A stretch of 64,000 nucleotides of DNA from Mycolicibacterium sp. MU0053 (GCF_963378095.1 NZ_OY726397.1:4836001-4900000); one strand, 5' to 3'; shown: positions 1 to 8,736, counted from the first letter of the stretch. Numbers and translations: made by a program. The notes: a model not told the origin generated them from the letters alone.

Positions 1-870
1 GTTCGGCAACAGCTCGGGGTGGTCCCGAGCGAAATCGTCGGCGGCGCACAGCATCCGGGCGCGGTCCAGCGTCACCCCCGAGCGCAGCGTCAGGTTGTTG
101 CGCAGCATGGTCCGCATCGAGATCGGGTAGCTGTCGTCGTCGGGCACGCCGAAGTAGAAGACGGTACCGCCGAAGGCCGCCGCCTCGATCGCATGGCTCA
201 GCGTCGCGACCTGGTGCCCCACCGCCTCGATCACGATGGCCGGACGATCGGTCGCGGACAGGTGGACCACCCAGCGGTCGCTGGTGGCGCGCACCATCTC
301 GTCGACGCCGAACGCCGCGGCCAGGGGGGCGCGGTCCACCGGGTCAACCCCGGTCACCTGGGCGGCGCCCAATGCCTTTGCGACATAGGAGAACAGCAGG
401 CCGATCGAGCCCTGGCCGATGACTGCCACCCGGCGGCCCGCGATCTCGGGGAGCTGTTCGAACGCGTACAGCACACATGCCAACGGCTGCAGTCCCACCG
501 CCTGGGCGGGGGTCAGGGCCGGGTCATAGGACGCCAGCCCGTTTCCGTCGGCCACAACGTAACCCATCAGGCCGTCGAATCCCGAGGCCCACCCCACCAC
601 CCGGTCCCCCGGCCGGTGGTGGGGATGCCGGCTGGCCAGCACCTCGCCGGCGATCTCATGCACCGGGAAGCCGTTCATCTCCGCCGCGCACGCCCCGGTG
701 TCACCGGGCAGCTTGCCCTGGGTGCCCCGGTACCCGGGCAGGTCGCTGCCGCAGATACCGGCCGCCTCGAACCTCAGCAGGACCTGTTGGTCGGCAAGGG
801 ATTCCGGTTCGGGGGCGGGCAGCTCCCGGCGCTCGAAAGTGTACGGGGCGGTCAGCCGATAGGACCACAT
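1..870 (-). CDS. Zinc-dependent alcohol dehydrogenase (MDR family), 3' end cut by window edge
   Basis: 290 codons are visible and the frame stays open to the window edge, so the C-terminus lies outside. It is a medium-chain dehydrogenase/reductase. Catalytic zinc ligands appear as Cys40 (GICGSD), His71-Glu72 (PVHEIAG, a GHE variant) and Cys132, and the NAD(P)-binding GQGSIG is at residues 152-157. The four-cysteine structural-zinc lobe is not evident. The ATG lies 3 bases after the stop of the upstream P450, so the two are probably co-transcribed, and the enzyme may oxidise the alcohol the P450 makes. Substrate unknown. Confidence 0.85.
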   Translation of the reverse strand, partial: MWSYRLTAPYTFERRELPAPEPESLADQQVLLRFEAAGICGSDLPGYRGTQGKLPGDTGACAAEMNGFPVHEIAGEVLASRHPHHRPGDRVVGWASGFDGLMGYVVADGNGLASYDPALTPAQAVGLQPLACVLYAFEQLPEIAGRRVAVIGQGSIGLLFSYVAKALGAAQVTGVDPVDRAPLAAAFGVDEMVRATSDRWVVHLSATDRPAIVIEAVGHQVATLSHAIEAAAFGGTVFYFGVPDDDSYPISMRTMLRNNLTLRSGVTLDRARMLCAADDFARDHPELLPN

Positions 871-873
871 GAG

Positions 874-2115
874 CTACACCTGCACCGGGATGTTGTTCCA
901 GCCCCATTGGAAGCTCGACGGCGGCCGCGACGCCGCCTCGGCATCGATCGAGAATTCCGGCACCCGCTTGAGGAACTCCTGGATCATGATGGTGATCTCG
1001 AGTCGGGCGACGTGCACCCCGAGGCAGAAGTGCTGTCCGCGACCGAAGGCCAGCAGACGTTCGATGGGCCGGTCCCAGCTGAACGCGTCCGGATCGGGGT
1101 ACTCGCGCTCGTCACGGGCCGCCGACGCCAGCAGGGCGATGACGCGCTGGCCGGGCTGAATCGTGGTGTCGTGAATCGGGTACGGCCGGCGCGCGGTTCG
1201 CGCGAACCACTGCGCCGGTGCGCTGTGGCGGATGATCTCCTCACGGGCGAGCGGGACATTGGTCGCCAGATCGGCGCGCACCGCGGCGAGTTGTTCGGGA
1301 TGCTTGCTGAGCTGCCACAGCCCCGTGGCGGTGATCTTCGGGACGGTTTCGGTCCCGCCGATGAACACCCCGAGCATCTGGGTCGCGGCCTCGACGTCGT
1401 TGAACGACGATCCGTCCGGCAACGAGAAGTTGATCAGACTGTCCGCGATCGGGACGCTGCCGTCGGCCCCTGCGGCGCGACGACGTTCGATGATCGGGGT
1501 CAGATACGACAGGTAGCCCGGCCGCGAGTTGCCCACCTCGACACCCTGGCCGGGCTGGGCCAGGCTGCCGGCGTTCACCGTGGCCAGCACCTCGCCAGCG
1601 AGATCGACTGGCAGACCTACGAATTCGCACACCATGGCCGCCGCGACGATGCCGCCGTAGTCCTGCGTGAGGTCGAAGCTGCCGCGGGGCAGCAACTCGT
1701 CGAGCCGCTCGTTGGCCAGCGTGCGGATGCGATCCGCGAGCTTGGCCGCGGACCGGGGCCGAAACTGCGCCGACGTGCAGCGCCGCACGTTCTCGTAGAT
1801 CGGGGAGTCGAAGTTGGCGTGGAACGGCATCGGATGCACCGGCGGATCGGGCACCGGTCCGTCGTTGTGCTTCGCCAGCACCGTGGCCGCCGGCAGCGTG
1901 CCCTCGGAGGCCACGAACGTTCCGTCGGTGAGCCCGAGCACCTGCCAGATGTCGTCGAACCGCGACAACGCGTAGGTGTCCCACTTCGGGATGTAGTACA
2001 CCGGATGCTCATCGCGCAGCACCCGGTAATAGGGCAGCGGATTCGCCATCACGTCCGGATCGAACGGATCGTAGCTGAAGTCCTGGGCGACACTGTGATT
2101 CATCGTGGGAGTCAT
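874..2115 (-). CDS. Cytochrome P450
   Basis: A 413-residue soluble bacterial P450 monooxygenase, which inserts one oxygen atom from O2 into a substrate using electrons from a ferredoxin/reductase. The I-helix oxygen-binding segment reads GVFIGGTET, the K-helix ExxR is EIIR, and the heme loop FGRGQHFCLG places the thiolate at about Cys364. The ATG chosen overlaps the stop of the upstream gene (ATGA), which favours it over the longer frame and over an ATG four codons later. It sits between a NIPSNAP-like gene and an alcohol dehydrogenase. Substrate not inferable. Confidence 0.93.
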   Translation of the reverse strand: MTPTMNHSVAQDFSYDPFDPDVMANPLPYYRVLRDEHPVYYIPKWDTYALSRFDDIWQVLGLTDGTFVASEGTLPAATVLAKHNDGPVPDPPVHPMPFHANFDSPIYENVRRCTSAQFRPRSAAKLADRIRTLANERLDELLPRGSFDLTQDYGGIVAAAMVCEFVGLPVDLAGEVLATVNAGSLAQPGQGVEVGNSRPGYLSYLTPIIERRRAAGADGSVPIADSLINFSLPDGSSFNDVEAATQMLGVFIGGTETVPKITATGLWQLSKHPEQLAAVRADLATNVPLAREEIIRHSAPAQWFARTARRPYPIHDTTIQPGQRVIALLASAARDEREYPDPDAFSWDRPIERLLAFGRGQHFCLGVHVARLEITIMIQEFLKRVPEFSIDAEAASRPPSSFQWGWNNIPVQV

Positions 2116-2822
2116 TTCAACGGCGACGGGGGCAGCGCGGCCAGAATGGAGTCCTCCCAGCCGTCGCGCAGGGCGGGCGCCACACTCATCCAGGTGACGA
2201 TCTCGGCAGGCGGCTCGCCCTTCCACGACGGGTAGTGGTTCTCGAAGCAATCCCAGTCACCGTCGAGCGCCCAGTAGTGGATGACCTCGTTGAACCGGAA
2301 CGTCGTGATGTAGGAGCCCAGCCAGCGCTTGCCGGTGCTCTCCGACCACGGCACGTAGAGGCGTTCCAGTTCACGGATGTAGTCGTCCTGGCGACCGGGC
2401 TTGGTCTGCATGATCTCCTGAATCACCAAGCCCGCCCGGAAGTCCGACTCCCGCAACTGCGCCAACGTCTTGTTGTACTTGCCGGCGTACATGATCCGGC
2501 CCTCGCCGCGGGCTCCGGTGCCGGCCAGGTACCGCGACCACGCCGCGGCCGTGTCGGCGTGGCTGCCGCCGCGGGCTTGCGCGCGCCCGATCCGGGCGTA
2601 GTCGGCGAACGCGTCGATCTCCCAGATGATCGTGACCTGCGGCCAGTGGCCGTTGTAGGGCGTGGTTTCCCAGATCGCGAACAGTCGGGCGCCGAGTTCG
2701 TGCATCATCGGTTGGTACAACTCGGTGAATGTCGCGGTGAACTCGTCGCTGCGCCCGGACCCCAGGTCAATGGTCTCGTGGAGGTAAAGCAGCGTATGGC
2801 CGTAGTACTTCTTCATGGCCAT
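2112..2822 (-). CDS. NIPSNAP-like dimeric alpha-beta barrel protein (hypothetical)
   Basis: About 236 residues with two roughly similar halves, each rich in Trp, Tyr and acidic residues (LFAIWETTPYNGHWPQ in the first, YITTFRFNEVIHYWALDGDW in the second). This resembles tandem NIPSNAP/EthD-like ferredoxin-fold proteins. No catalytic motif is recognisable. It is the first gene of an apparent operon with a P450 and an alcohol dehydrogenase (4-base overlap with the P450), so an accessory role in the same oxidation is inferred. The start is ATG at 2822 or, two codons on, 2816. A copy of the 27-bp CTTTACAA-N13-TGTCAC element lies 36 bases upstream and points at it. Confidence 0.7.
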   Translation of the reverse strand: MAMKKYYGHTLLYLHETIDLGSGRSDEFTATFTELYQPMMHELGARLFAIWETTPYNGHWPQVTIIWEIDAFADYARIGRAQARGGSHADTAAAWSRYLAGTGARGEGRIMYAGKYNKTLAQLRESDFRAGLVIQEIMQTKPGRQDDYIRELERLYVPWSESTGKRWLGSYITTFRFNEVIHYWALDGDWDCFENHYPSWKGEPPAEIVTWMSVAPALRDGWEDSILAALPPSPLK

Positions 2823-2857
2823 AACCGGGGGCCTGTTGACAGTGACACCTAGCGAGC

Positions 2858-2884
2858 GTGACACTTGTCCCGTGTTTTGTAAAG
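2858..2884 (-). promoter_or_regulatory. 27-bp regulon element, copy A (CTTTACAA-N13-TGTCAC)
   Basis: Read on the minus strand this is CTTTACAA, 13 bases, TGTCAC, followed by GCTCG. It ends 36 bases before the NIPSNAP-like/P450 operon start and also lies 26 bases before the divergent SMP-30 gene. TTTACA and the CACGCT that follows are 17 bases apart, so the element could double as a weak -35/-10 pair. The exact spacing and flank recur at six other places in this window. Confidence 0.7.
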
Positions 2885-2909
2885 GTAGACGGGCCGGGTC
2901 GAGGCAACC

Positions 2910-3731
2910 GTGCTGACAGTGACTCCATTGGCCAACGGTTTCTGCTTCGGCGAGGGCCCACGCTGGTTCGAAGGACTGCTCTGGTTCTCCGACATGCTCG
3001 GCGAGGCCGTGCACACCGTGACACTGGGCGGGGCCATGACCACCCTGCCCGTCGAGGGGCACGCGCCATCGGGGCTGGGGTTCTGCCCGGACGGCTGCCT
3101 GCTGGTGGTCTCCGGCGAGAAGCGGCAGGTCCTGCACTATGACGGCGAGGACGTCACCGGGTTCGCCGACCTGTCGGAGCTGGCACCGGCGAACCTGGGT
3201 GACATGGTGATCGACCCGCTCGGGCGCGCCTATGTCGGCTCCCAGGCCCGCTCCGGCGGGGTGATCATCCGCGTCGATCGCGACGGCAGCGCCCGGGTGG
3301 TCGCCGAGGATCTCGACTTCCCCAACGGCATGGTGATCACCGCCGACGGGTCGACGCTGATCGTCGCCGAATCGGTGGGGCGTCGGCTCAGCGCCTTCAG
3401 CATCGACGCGGCCGGGGCCCTGCACGACCGCCGGGTCTTCGCCGACGGTCTGGGTGCCCCACCGGACGGCATCGCGCTGGACGCCGAGGGCGGCGTCTGG
3501 ACCGCGATGACCCTGGGCTGCCGATTCGACCGCATCGAGGCCGGCGGCGCCGTCACCGACAGCATCGACATGGGCGAGCGCACCGCGATCGCATGCACGC
3601 TCGGCGGGCCGGAGCGCCGCACGCTGTTCCTGTTGTCGAGCACCGACGCCTATCCGGAGCGCCTGATCGGCACCAAGAACTCGCGCCTCGACGCCGTCAC
3701 CGTCGACGTCCCCGGGGCGGGATGGCCCTGA
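2910..3731 (+). CDS. SMP-30/gluconolactonase-family protein
   Basis: 273 residues forming a calcium-dependent beta-propeller of the SMP-30/gluconolactonase/LRE family, which typically hydrolyses lactones. Diagnostic segments are FGEGPRWFEGLLWFSDM near the N-terminus, DFPNGMVITADG near residue 137 and PPDGIALDAEGGVW near residue 186, which supply the conserved acidic and asparagine metal ligands. It starts at GTG with a GAGG five bases upstream. Its stop overlaps the ATG of the thioesterase gene by one base. It is divergent from a P450 operon across an 87-bp control region, so it may open a lactone formed in that pathway. Confidence 0.85.
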   Translation: MLTVTPLANGFCFGEGPRWFEGLLWFSDMLGEAVHTVTLGGAMTTLPVEGHAPSGLGFCPDGCLLVVSGEKRQVLHYDGEDVTGFADLSELAPANLGDMVIDPLGRAYVGSQARSGGVIIRVDRDGSARVVAEDLDFPNGMVITADGSTLIVAESVGRRLSAFSIDAAGALHDRRVFADGLGAPPDGIALDAEGGVWTAMTLGCRFDRIEAGGAVTDSIDMGERTAIACTLGGPERRTLFLLSSTDAYPERLIGTKNSRLDAVTVDVPGAGWP

Positions 3732-4540
3732 TGTCGGACTGCTACTACGAACTTCTCGACAGCGACCCCGACGGCGAGCGATTCGCCCCCACCGATCTGG
3801 TGCGCAGCACCTGGTCGGCGAGCATCCAGCACGGCGCGCCGGTCTCCGCGCTGCTGACCCGCGCGCTGGAGCGCTGCGCGCAGCGCGAGGACACCCGCCT
3901 GAGCCGGGTGGTGGTGGATCTGCTGGGCGCCGTTCCCGCCGAGGGCGACTGCTGGGTGCGGTCGCGGGTTGAGCGCAGCGGCAAGCAGATCGAGTTGGTC
4001 AGCGCCGAGATGCTCGGGCCCGGACCCGACGGCACCCCGCGTCCGGTGGCGATCGCGACCGGTTGGCGCATCCAGAAACTCGACACCGAAGCGCTGCTAC
4101 ACGCGCCCGCCGAGCCCATGCCGCCGCTGTCGGCGGCCAAGGCCCGCGACATGCGCAAGGACTGGGACCGCAACTACGTGCACAGCCTGGACTGGCGCTG
4201 GCTCACCAAGCCGTTGAATGAGGGACCCGGCGAATCCTGGATCAGGCCGCTGGTGGACCTGGTCAAGGGCGAGACCATGACGCCGCTCCAGCGGCTGTTC
4301 ACGGTCGCCGACGACGCCAACGGCCTCGGCAACAAGCTGGACATCCGCAAGTGGACGTTCATGAACACCGACCTCGCGGTCCACATCCATCGGGTGCCGC
4401 AGGGGGAATGGACCGGCATCCGCGCCGAAACCAGCTATGGCCCCGACGGCATCGGCGCCACGCTGGGCACGCTGTTCGACGAGCAGGGCCCAGTGGGCGC
4501 CATCGCGCAGTCCGTCCTGGTCCGCCCCCGCCCCCGCTAA
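3731..4540 (+). CDS. Acyl-CoA thioesterase-like protein (two hot-dog domains)
   Basis: 269 residues resembling the actinobacterial thioesterase family with an N-terminal and a C-terminal hot-dog domain. Supporting segments are the N-terminal FAPTDLVRSTWSASIQHGAP, the central WIRPLVDL, and the C-terminal GPVGAIAQSVLVRPR typical of TesB-like proteins. The start is ATG at 3731, sharing its A with the stop of the SMP-30 gene; an in-frame ATG at 3722 is the alternative. Translational coupling with the lactonase suggests release of a CoA thioester in the same catabolic route. Confidence 0.78.
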   Translation: MSDCYYELLDSDPDGERFAPTDLVRSTWSASIQHGAPVSALLTRALERCAQREDTRLSRVVVDLLGAVPAEGDCWVRSRVERSGKQIELVSAEMLGPGPDGTPRPVAIATGWRIQKLDTEALLHAPAEPMPPLSAAKARDMRKDWDRNYVHSLDWRWLTKPLNEGPGESWIRPLVDLVKGETMTPLQRLFTVADDANGLGNKLDIRKWTFMNTDLAVHIHRVPQGEWTGIRAETSYGPDGIGATLGTLFDEQGPVGAIAQSVLVRPRPR

Positions 4541-4556
4541 CCCCCTCACCCCTCAC

Positions 4557-4620
4557 CGCGAGCGGGCGTGTCCCCGGCCGACACGCCGGCCAAAACCCCG
4601 GGTCTGCGCACGCTCGCGCG
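4557..4620. repeat. 64-bp structured intergenic repeat, copy 1
   Basis: This stretch matches positions 26891-26954 at 58 of 64 bases. It is framed by CGCGAGCG and CGCTCGCG, which are mutually inverted, and contains an inner inverted pair GGCGTGT/ACACGCC. It lies between the converging ends of the thioesterase and P450 genes, as does copy 2 between other converging genes, so a bidirectional terminator or exported-RNA hairpin is plausible. Confidence 0.75.
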
Positions 4621-4652
4621 ACACCGGTCGCACACCGGTCTGACTGAAGGCC

Positions 4653-5909
4653 TCACTGAATGTGGGCGGGCACCCGCTTCACGCCGTGCACGAAGGTGCT
4701 GTACAGCAGGTCGGGTTCGCCGAACTCCACCTTCTTGAGCCGAGTCAGCAGCTCGCGGAACAGGTTTCGCAGCTCTGCCTTGGCCAGTTGACTGCCCAGG
4801 CAGAAGTGCGGGCCGCCGCCGCCGAAACCCAGATGAGGGTTGTATGAACGGGTCAGTTCGAATGCGCCGGGGTTGTCGAACACGGCCTCGTCGCGATTGG
4901 CCGAGCAGTAGAACAGTCCGACCTTGTCGCCGGCCGCGATGGTCTGACCGCCCACCTCGACGTCCTCGGTGGCGAACCGGGCGAACTGCATGACCGGGGT
5001 GGACCACCGCACGAATTCCTCCACCGCAGGCCCGATCCGGCCCTCGAAGTCCGCCATCAACCAGTCCCGCTGCTCCGGGTTGGCCGCCAGCGCCATCATG
5101 GCGTGCGTCGTGGTCTGCTTGGTGGTGTCGTTGCCGGCCGAGGCCAACAGGATCAGAAAGGCGCCAATCTCCTCGTCGGTGAGCCGATGCCCGTCCACCT
5201 CGGCATTCACGATGCTGGTCATCAGGTCGTCGCCGGGGTTCGCGCGGCGGAACTTCGCCAGTTCGATCCCGGTGTTGGAGATCAGCATGATCTCGTTGAT
5301 GGTGTCCATGGCGCGCTCTTCCAGCGTGCTGTACTCGTCGTCGCTCATGCTGAACAACTTTTCGGCGGCCGCGGCCAACGCCGGTTGGTCGGCCTTGGGC
5401 ACCCCGAGCATGTCGGAGATCGTGAGCATCGGCAGCCGCGCCGAACACGCCGCCACGAAATCGACGTCGCCCACCCCGATCAGATCGTCGACGATCTTGA
5501 CCGCGTTGGCCTGGATCTGTTCCTCGATCCGGCGGACGTTGCGGGGGGTGAACGCCGAGCTGATCAGTTTCCGATAGACGGTGTGCTGGGGCGGATCCAT
5601 GACCAAGAAGAACGCGGCAACCTGCTGCATCTCGGCGGGCATCGGGTCCAGTGCGACGCCGCGCGCCGAGGTGAACAGTTCGGGATGACTGCTGGCGAAG
5701 ACGATGTCGGCGCGCCGCGTCAACGCCCAGAACCCCGGCTCTTCCAGCTCGAACAGGGTGGGCAGCGGTGGATGCCAGCTCAGCCCTTCGCCCTGTCGAA
5801 GCTGTGCGAACGTCTGGTCGCGAACCGCGAACGGCCGGCTCCAGAAATCGTGCGAGGTGATGTCGTGCGGACTGTACTCACGTGCCTGTGCGGCGCTGGC
5901 GACCGTCAC
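4653..5909 (-). CDS. Cytochrome P450
   Basis: 418 residues. I-helix LASAGNDTTK, K-helix EFVR and the heme loop FGGGGPHFCLG (Cys370) identify a class I bacterial P450. The GTG start at 5909 is preferred over upstream ATGs because AGGAGGGAGG lies just before it and because a longer reading would place the regulatory element at 5962-5988 inside the gene. It is divergent from a TetR gene, and the 235-bp gap holds two oppositely oriented copies of the 27-bp element. The heme loop resembles that of sterol or terpenoid-oxidising mycobacterial P450s, but the substrate cannot be assigned. Confidence 0.93.
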   Translation of the reverse strand: MTVASAAQAREYSPHDITSHDFWSRPFAVRDQTFAQLRQGEGLSWHPPLPTLFELEEPGFWALTRRADIVFASSHPELFTSARGVALDPMPAEMQQVAAFFLVMDPPQHTVYRKLISSAFTPRNVRRIEEQIQANAVKIVDDLIGVGDVDFVAACSARLPMLTISDMLGVPKADQPALAAAAEKLFSMSDDEYSTLEERAMDTINEIMLISNTGIELAKFRRANPGDDLMTSIVNAEVDGHRLTDEEIGAFLILLASAGNDTTKQTTTHAMMALAANPEQRDWLMADFEGRIGPAVEEFVRWSTPVMQFARFATEDVEVGGQTIAAGDKVGLFYCSANRDEAVFDNPGAFELTRSYNPHLGFGGGGPHFCLGSQLAKAELRNLFRELLTRLKKVEFGEPDLLYSTFVHGVKRVPAHIQ

Positions 5910-5961
5910 TGGATGCCTCCCTCCTGGCCGCGGCGCGACGGCGGCGACTCCGGACATCAGC

Positions 5962-5988
5962 GTGACATTTACCCTCAAATTTGTAAAG
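5962..5988 (-). promoter_or_regulatory. 27-bp regulon element, copy B
   Basis: On the minus strand it reads CTTTACAA-N13-TGTCAC followed by GCT. It ends 53 bases before the GTG of the P450 and points at it. It is paired with copy F, 61 bases away in the opposite orientation and facing the TetR gene. Confidence 0.7.
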
Positions 5989-6049
5989 ACTGCGTGCGAT
6001 TGCCTCCGCGACTGGCGGCTTGCCATTTTCAGTGATCCGCCCCGCAGGC

Positions 6050-6076
6050 TTTTACAAGCGACCTAAGCTTTGTAAC
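6050..6076 (+). promoter_or_regulatory. 27-bp regulon element, copy F (variant)
   Basis: It reads TTTTACAA-N13-TGTAAC on the plus strand, with the same 13-base spacer and two substitutions from consensus. It points at the TetR gene 69 bases downstream, which suggests autoregulation of that TetR together with control of the divergent P450 through copy B. Confidence 0.6.
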
Positions 6077-6144
6077 GTTAGATGTTTCGCGGGCGGTTCG
6101 CCCCGCAACAGCAAAGGCAACGTCGACCGGCGAGGGGGTTTCCC

Positions 6145-6693
6145 GTGGAGGAAACGACGTTGCCCGGCCGCGATGATCCCGACGTCGAGGGAAGTTCGTC
6201 GCGGCAGCGGATCCTGCGCGCCACCGCCGAGGTGCTGGCCCGCAACGGGCAGACCAAGCTGAGCCTGTCCGAGGTGGCGGCGCAGGCCGGCGTATCCCGA
6301 CCCACGCTCTACCGGTGGTTCGCCTCCAAGGACGAACTGCTCACCGCGTTCGGCGCGTACGAGAAAAAAGGTTTCGACGACGGGATCATCGGTGCCACCG
6401 CGGGATTGCGCGGCACCGATCGCCTCGACGCGGCCTTGCGCTACATCGTCTCGTTCCAGCAGTCCTATTCCGGCGTGCGCATCATCGATGTCGAACCGGA
6501 GGCGGCGATCTCCCGGATCGCGCGCGTCATCCCGGTGATGCGCACGGGGCTGCAAAGCATGCTGCCCGGGCCCAACGGCGCCGAGAAGGCCGCGACCGCG
6601 GTGCGGGTTGCGGTGTCGCACTACATTGTTCGCAGTGATGACGCCGATCAGTTCCTGGCGCAGTTACGTCACGCCGTCGGACTCAGGCCCTGA
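6145..6693 (+). CDS. TetR-family transcriptional regulator
   Basis: About 182 residues from a GTG preceded by GAGGGGG; an upstream ATG at 6082 would add 21 residues without a convincing ribosome site. The N-terminal helix-turn-helix covers roughly residues 20-65 with the recognition helix AGVSRPTLYRWFASK, which is identical in the TetR at 46977. The C-terminal ligand domain is also closely related (DRLDAALRYIV, SHYIVRSDD). It is divergent from a P450 and has a 27-bp element on each side of the gap, making it a good candidate for the factor that binds this element. Ligand unknown. Confidence 0.88.
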   Translation: MEETTLPGRDDPDVEGSSSRQRILRATAEVLARNGQTKLSLSEVAAQAGVSRPTLYRWFASKDELLTAFGAYEKKGFDDGIIGATAGLRGTDRLDAALRYIVSFQQSYSGVRIIDVEPEAAISRIARVIPVMRTGLQSMLPGPNGAEKAATAVRVAVSHYIVRSDDADQFLAQLRHAVGLRP

Positions 6694-6713
6694 CCCGCAC
6701 CGGCAGGCGTCGG

Positions 6714-7904
6714 TCAGCGGGCCGGTTTCGGCGCTGAGTAGTTCGGCTTGCCCAATCCCAGGATGTGCGTGGCGATCATGTTGCGGAACACCTCCAGGGT
6801 GCCGCCGTAGATGCCGCACGGTCCAGCCAGCCGGTAGACGTATTCGGCGGCGCCGTCGTCGATCGCGCCGGGGGTGTCCGCGGGCAGCAGCGCGGCGGTG
6901 CCGAGGATGTCCATCAACTCCGGTGCCACCTCCCGCATGGCGGTCACGTTCGCGACCCGACCGAACATCTCCGGGGTGCTCAACGCCGCCTCCATCCGGG
7001 CCACGCTGCGCCCGAGCCGGTATTGCACCGCCGGATCATCGATCCGGCGGCCGCCATCGGGACCTCCGGCACCCACGATCGCCGCCGCCCGGTCCACAGC
7101 CTCCGCCATCAGCAGCGCATGTTCGGACATCATCGAGATCTTCTGCAGACCCTGCGAGTCTGGTTCCATCACACCGTGTTCGGCGTCCAACGCCACCCGC
7201 ATCACAGACCAGCCGCCGTTGACCTCTCCGATGCGGTAGCGGTCGTCGACCCGCACATCGCTGTAGTAGACGATGTTGGTGCGGTCGCCGTCGACGGTCC
7301 GCAGCCCCTGGATCTCGATGCCCGGGGTGTCGAGCGGAACCAGAAACATCGTCAGGCTCTGGTGCTTGGGCGCCGCCGGGTCGGTGTTGGTGAGCAGGAA
7401 GACGTACTGCGCATGCTGCGCATTGGAGGTGAACATCTTGGCGCCATTGATAATCCAACCATCGCCGTCGCGCACCGCGCGGGTCTTGCACGTCGCCACA
7501 TCGGAGCCGCCCTCGGGTTCGGTGTAGCCCAGGCACAGCCGGATGTGACCGGACAGCACTCCGGGCATGACCTCCTCGAGGATGTCCGCGGCGGCGAACT
7601 TGGCCACCAGGTGGGCCACCATCGCCGTCGTGCCCCAGTGGAACCACGGCGTGTGCGCGCGTCCGATCTCCAGATCCCAGATCCGGCGGCGCAGCCGGCT
7701 GAAGCCGCCGTCGCTCTCGTCCTTGAAGTCGGCGGCCAGCAGACCCTTGGCGCCCAACGCCAGGTGGACATCCTCGTCGAAGTTGTCTCCGGTCTCGCGG
7801 TCCCGCCGGATCACGTCGTCGGTGACGAGCTCGGTCAGGCAGGTGCGCAGTTCCGCTTGGAACGCCTGATCGTCGTCCGACAACGCAACGCGGGAAAAGT
7901 CCAC
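6714..7904 (-). CDS. Acyl-CoA dehydrogenase
   Basis: 396 residues of the FAD-dependent acyl-CoA dehydrogenase family, which oxidise an acyl-CoA to the 2-enoyl-CoA. The FAD/substrate segment is YTEPEGGSDVATCKTRA, followed by GWIINGAKMFTSNA. At the C-terminal position where classical enzymes have an EGTxE motif, this one reads IYGGTLEVFRN, so the usual catalytic glutamate is replaced by Tyr and the base may be elsewhere. The GTG start follows GGAGGACGA; a longer ATG start at 7922 is possible. Regulon element copy C lies 40 bases upstream. It is divergent from the DUF427 gene. Confidence 0.88.
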   Translation of the reverse strand: MDFSRVALSDDDQAFQAELRTCLTELVTDDVIRRDRETGDNFDEDVHLALGAKGLLAADFKDESDGGFSRLRRRIWDLEIGRAHTPWFHWGTTAMVAHLVAKFAAADILEEVMPGVLSGHIRLCLGYTEPEGGSDVATCKTRAVRDGDGWIINGAKMFTSNAQHAQYVFLLTNTDPAAPKHQSLTMFLVPLDTPGIEIQGLRTVDGDRTNIVYYSDVRVDDRYRIGEVNGGWSVMRVALDAEHGVMEPDSQGLQKISMMSEHALLMAEAVDRAAAIVGAGGPDGGRRIDDPAVQYRLGRSVARMEAALSTPEMFGRVANVTAMREVAPELMDILGTAALLPADTPGAIDDGAAEYVYRLAGPCGIYGGTLEVFRNMIATHILGLGKPNYSAPKPAR

Positions 7905-7943
7905 TCGTCCTCCGTGCTCCAACCGAATCCGCCACCTGCGAGC

Positions 7944-7970
7944 GTGACAGTGTTTGCCGGAGTTGTAAAG
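7944..7970 (-). promoter_or_regulatory. 27-bp regulon element, copy C
   Basis: On the minus strand it reads CTTTACAA-N13-TGTCAC followed by GCTCGC, the same right flank as copies A and D. It ends 40 bases before the acyl-CoA dehydrogenase start and lies 59 bases before the divergent DUF427 gene. Confidence 0.7.
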
Positions 7971-8028
7971 CCCGCGTTAGGCTGGCGGCCATGCCGGACC
8001 AACCGTGGAATCACCTGGAGCCAGCGCG

Positions 8029-8736
8029 ATGAGCCTGGTGGCGGGCCGCGGACCGTTCGGCAGCGATCCGGCAGGGTGGTTCTCGGCCCCGGTACCGGCC
8101 GACATCGTCTTCGTCGAACCCCACCCGCGCCGCGTGCAGGCCCTCCTGGCCGGCCACAGCGTGATCGACACCGAGCACGCGCTGTTGGTGCATCGCCTCG
8201 GCCGCCCACTGAGCTACGCCTTTCCGGAGGCCGAAACCACCGGATTGCCAAGCGAACCCGTACCCGAGGCGCCCGGCTACGTGTCCGTGCCGTGGGAGGC
8301 GGTCGACACCTGGCTCGAAGAGGACCGCCAGCTGGTGCACTACCCGCCCAACCCGTATCACCGCGTCGATTGCCGGCCCACCCGGCGCGGGCTGCGGGTC
8401 CGCGTCGGCGACACCACGCTGGTGGACACCACGACCACCACGATCGTGTTCGAGACCTCGCTGGCGCCGCGGCTCTACGTGGACCCGGCGCTGGTGCGCA
8501 CCGATCTGCTGCATCGCACCGCCACCACGAGCTACTGCAACTACAAGGGCTACGCGACGTACTGGGGCGCGACCTTGCCCGACGGCAGCGCCGTCGAGGA
8601 CATCGCATGGAGCTACGAGGATCCGCTGCCCGAATCGCTGCCGATCAAGGGGTTCCTCAGCTTCGACGCCGAGCGGGTGGAGATGCTGGCCGAACTGCCC
8701 GACGCCGGCGGCGGCGATTGCGGCTGCCCGACGTAA
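8029..8736 (+). CDS. DUF427 domain protein (tandem)
   Basis: 235 residues. Two copies of the DUF427 fold are suggested by repeated beta-rich segments: one around residues 50-100 (DTEHALLVHRLGRP) and one around 110-215 (GDTTLVDTTTTTIVFET, then TTSYCNYKGYATYW, which holds the family's YCxYKG signature). No enzymatic function is established for the family in general. The C-terminus ends in a Cys pair (GGGDCGCPT). ATG at 8029 has GGAG eight bases upstream. It is divergent from an acyl-CoA dehydrogenase and may share its control region. Confidence 0.82.
   Translation: MSLVAGRGPFGSDPAGWFSAPVPADIVFVEPHPRRVQALLAGHSVIDTEHALLVHRLGRPLSYAFPEAETTGLPSEPVPEAPGYVSVPWEAVDTWLEEDRQLVHYPPNPYHRVDCRPTRRGLRVRVGDTTLVDTTTTTIVFETSLAPRLYVDPALVRTDLLHRTATTSYCNYKGYATYWGATLPDGSAVEDIAWSYEDPLPESLPIKGFLSFDAERVEMLAELPDAGGGDCGCPT

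Noticed and set aside
19..2235. Long plus-strand open frame of 738 codons
   Set aside because: It is antisense to the alcohol dehydrogenase, P450 and NIPSNAP-like genes, is full of low-complexity Arg/Gly/His, and matches no family. Long antisense frames are expected at this GC content.
5909..6026. Upstream extended start for the 4653-5909 P450
   Set aside because: It would bury regulatory element B in the coding region and lacks a ribosome site, whereas the GTG at 5909 has a strong one.
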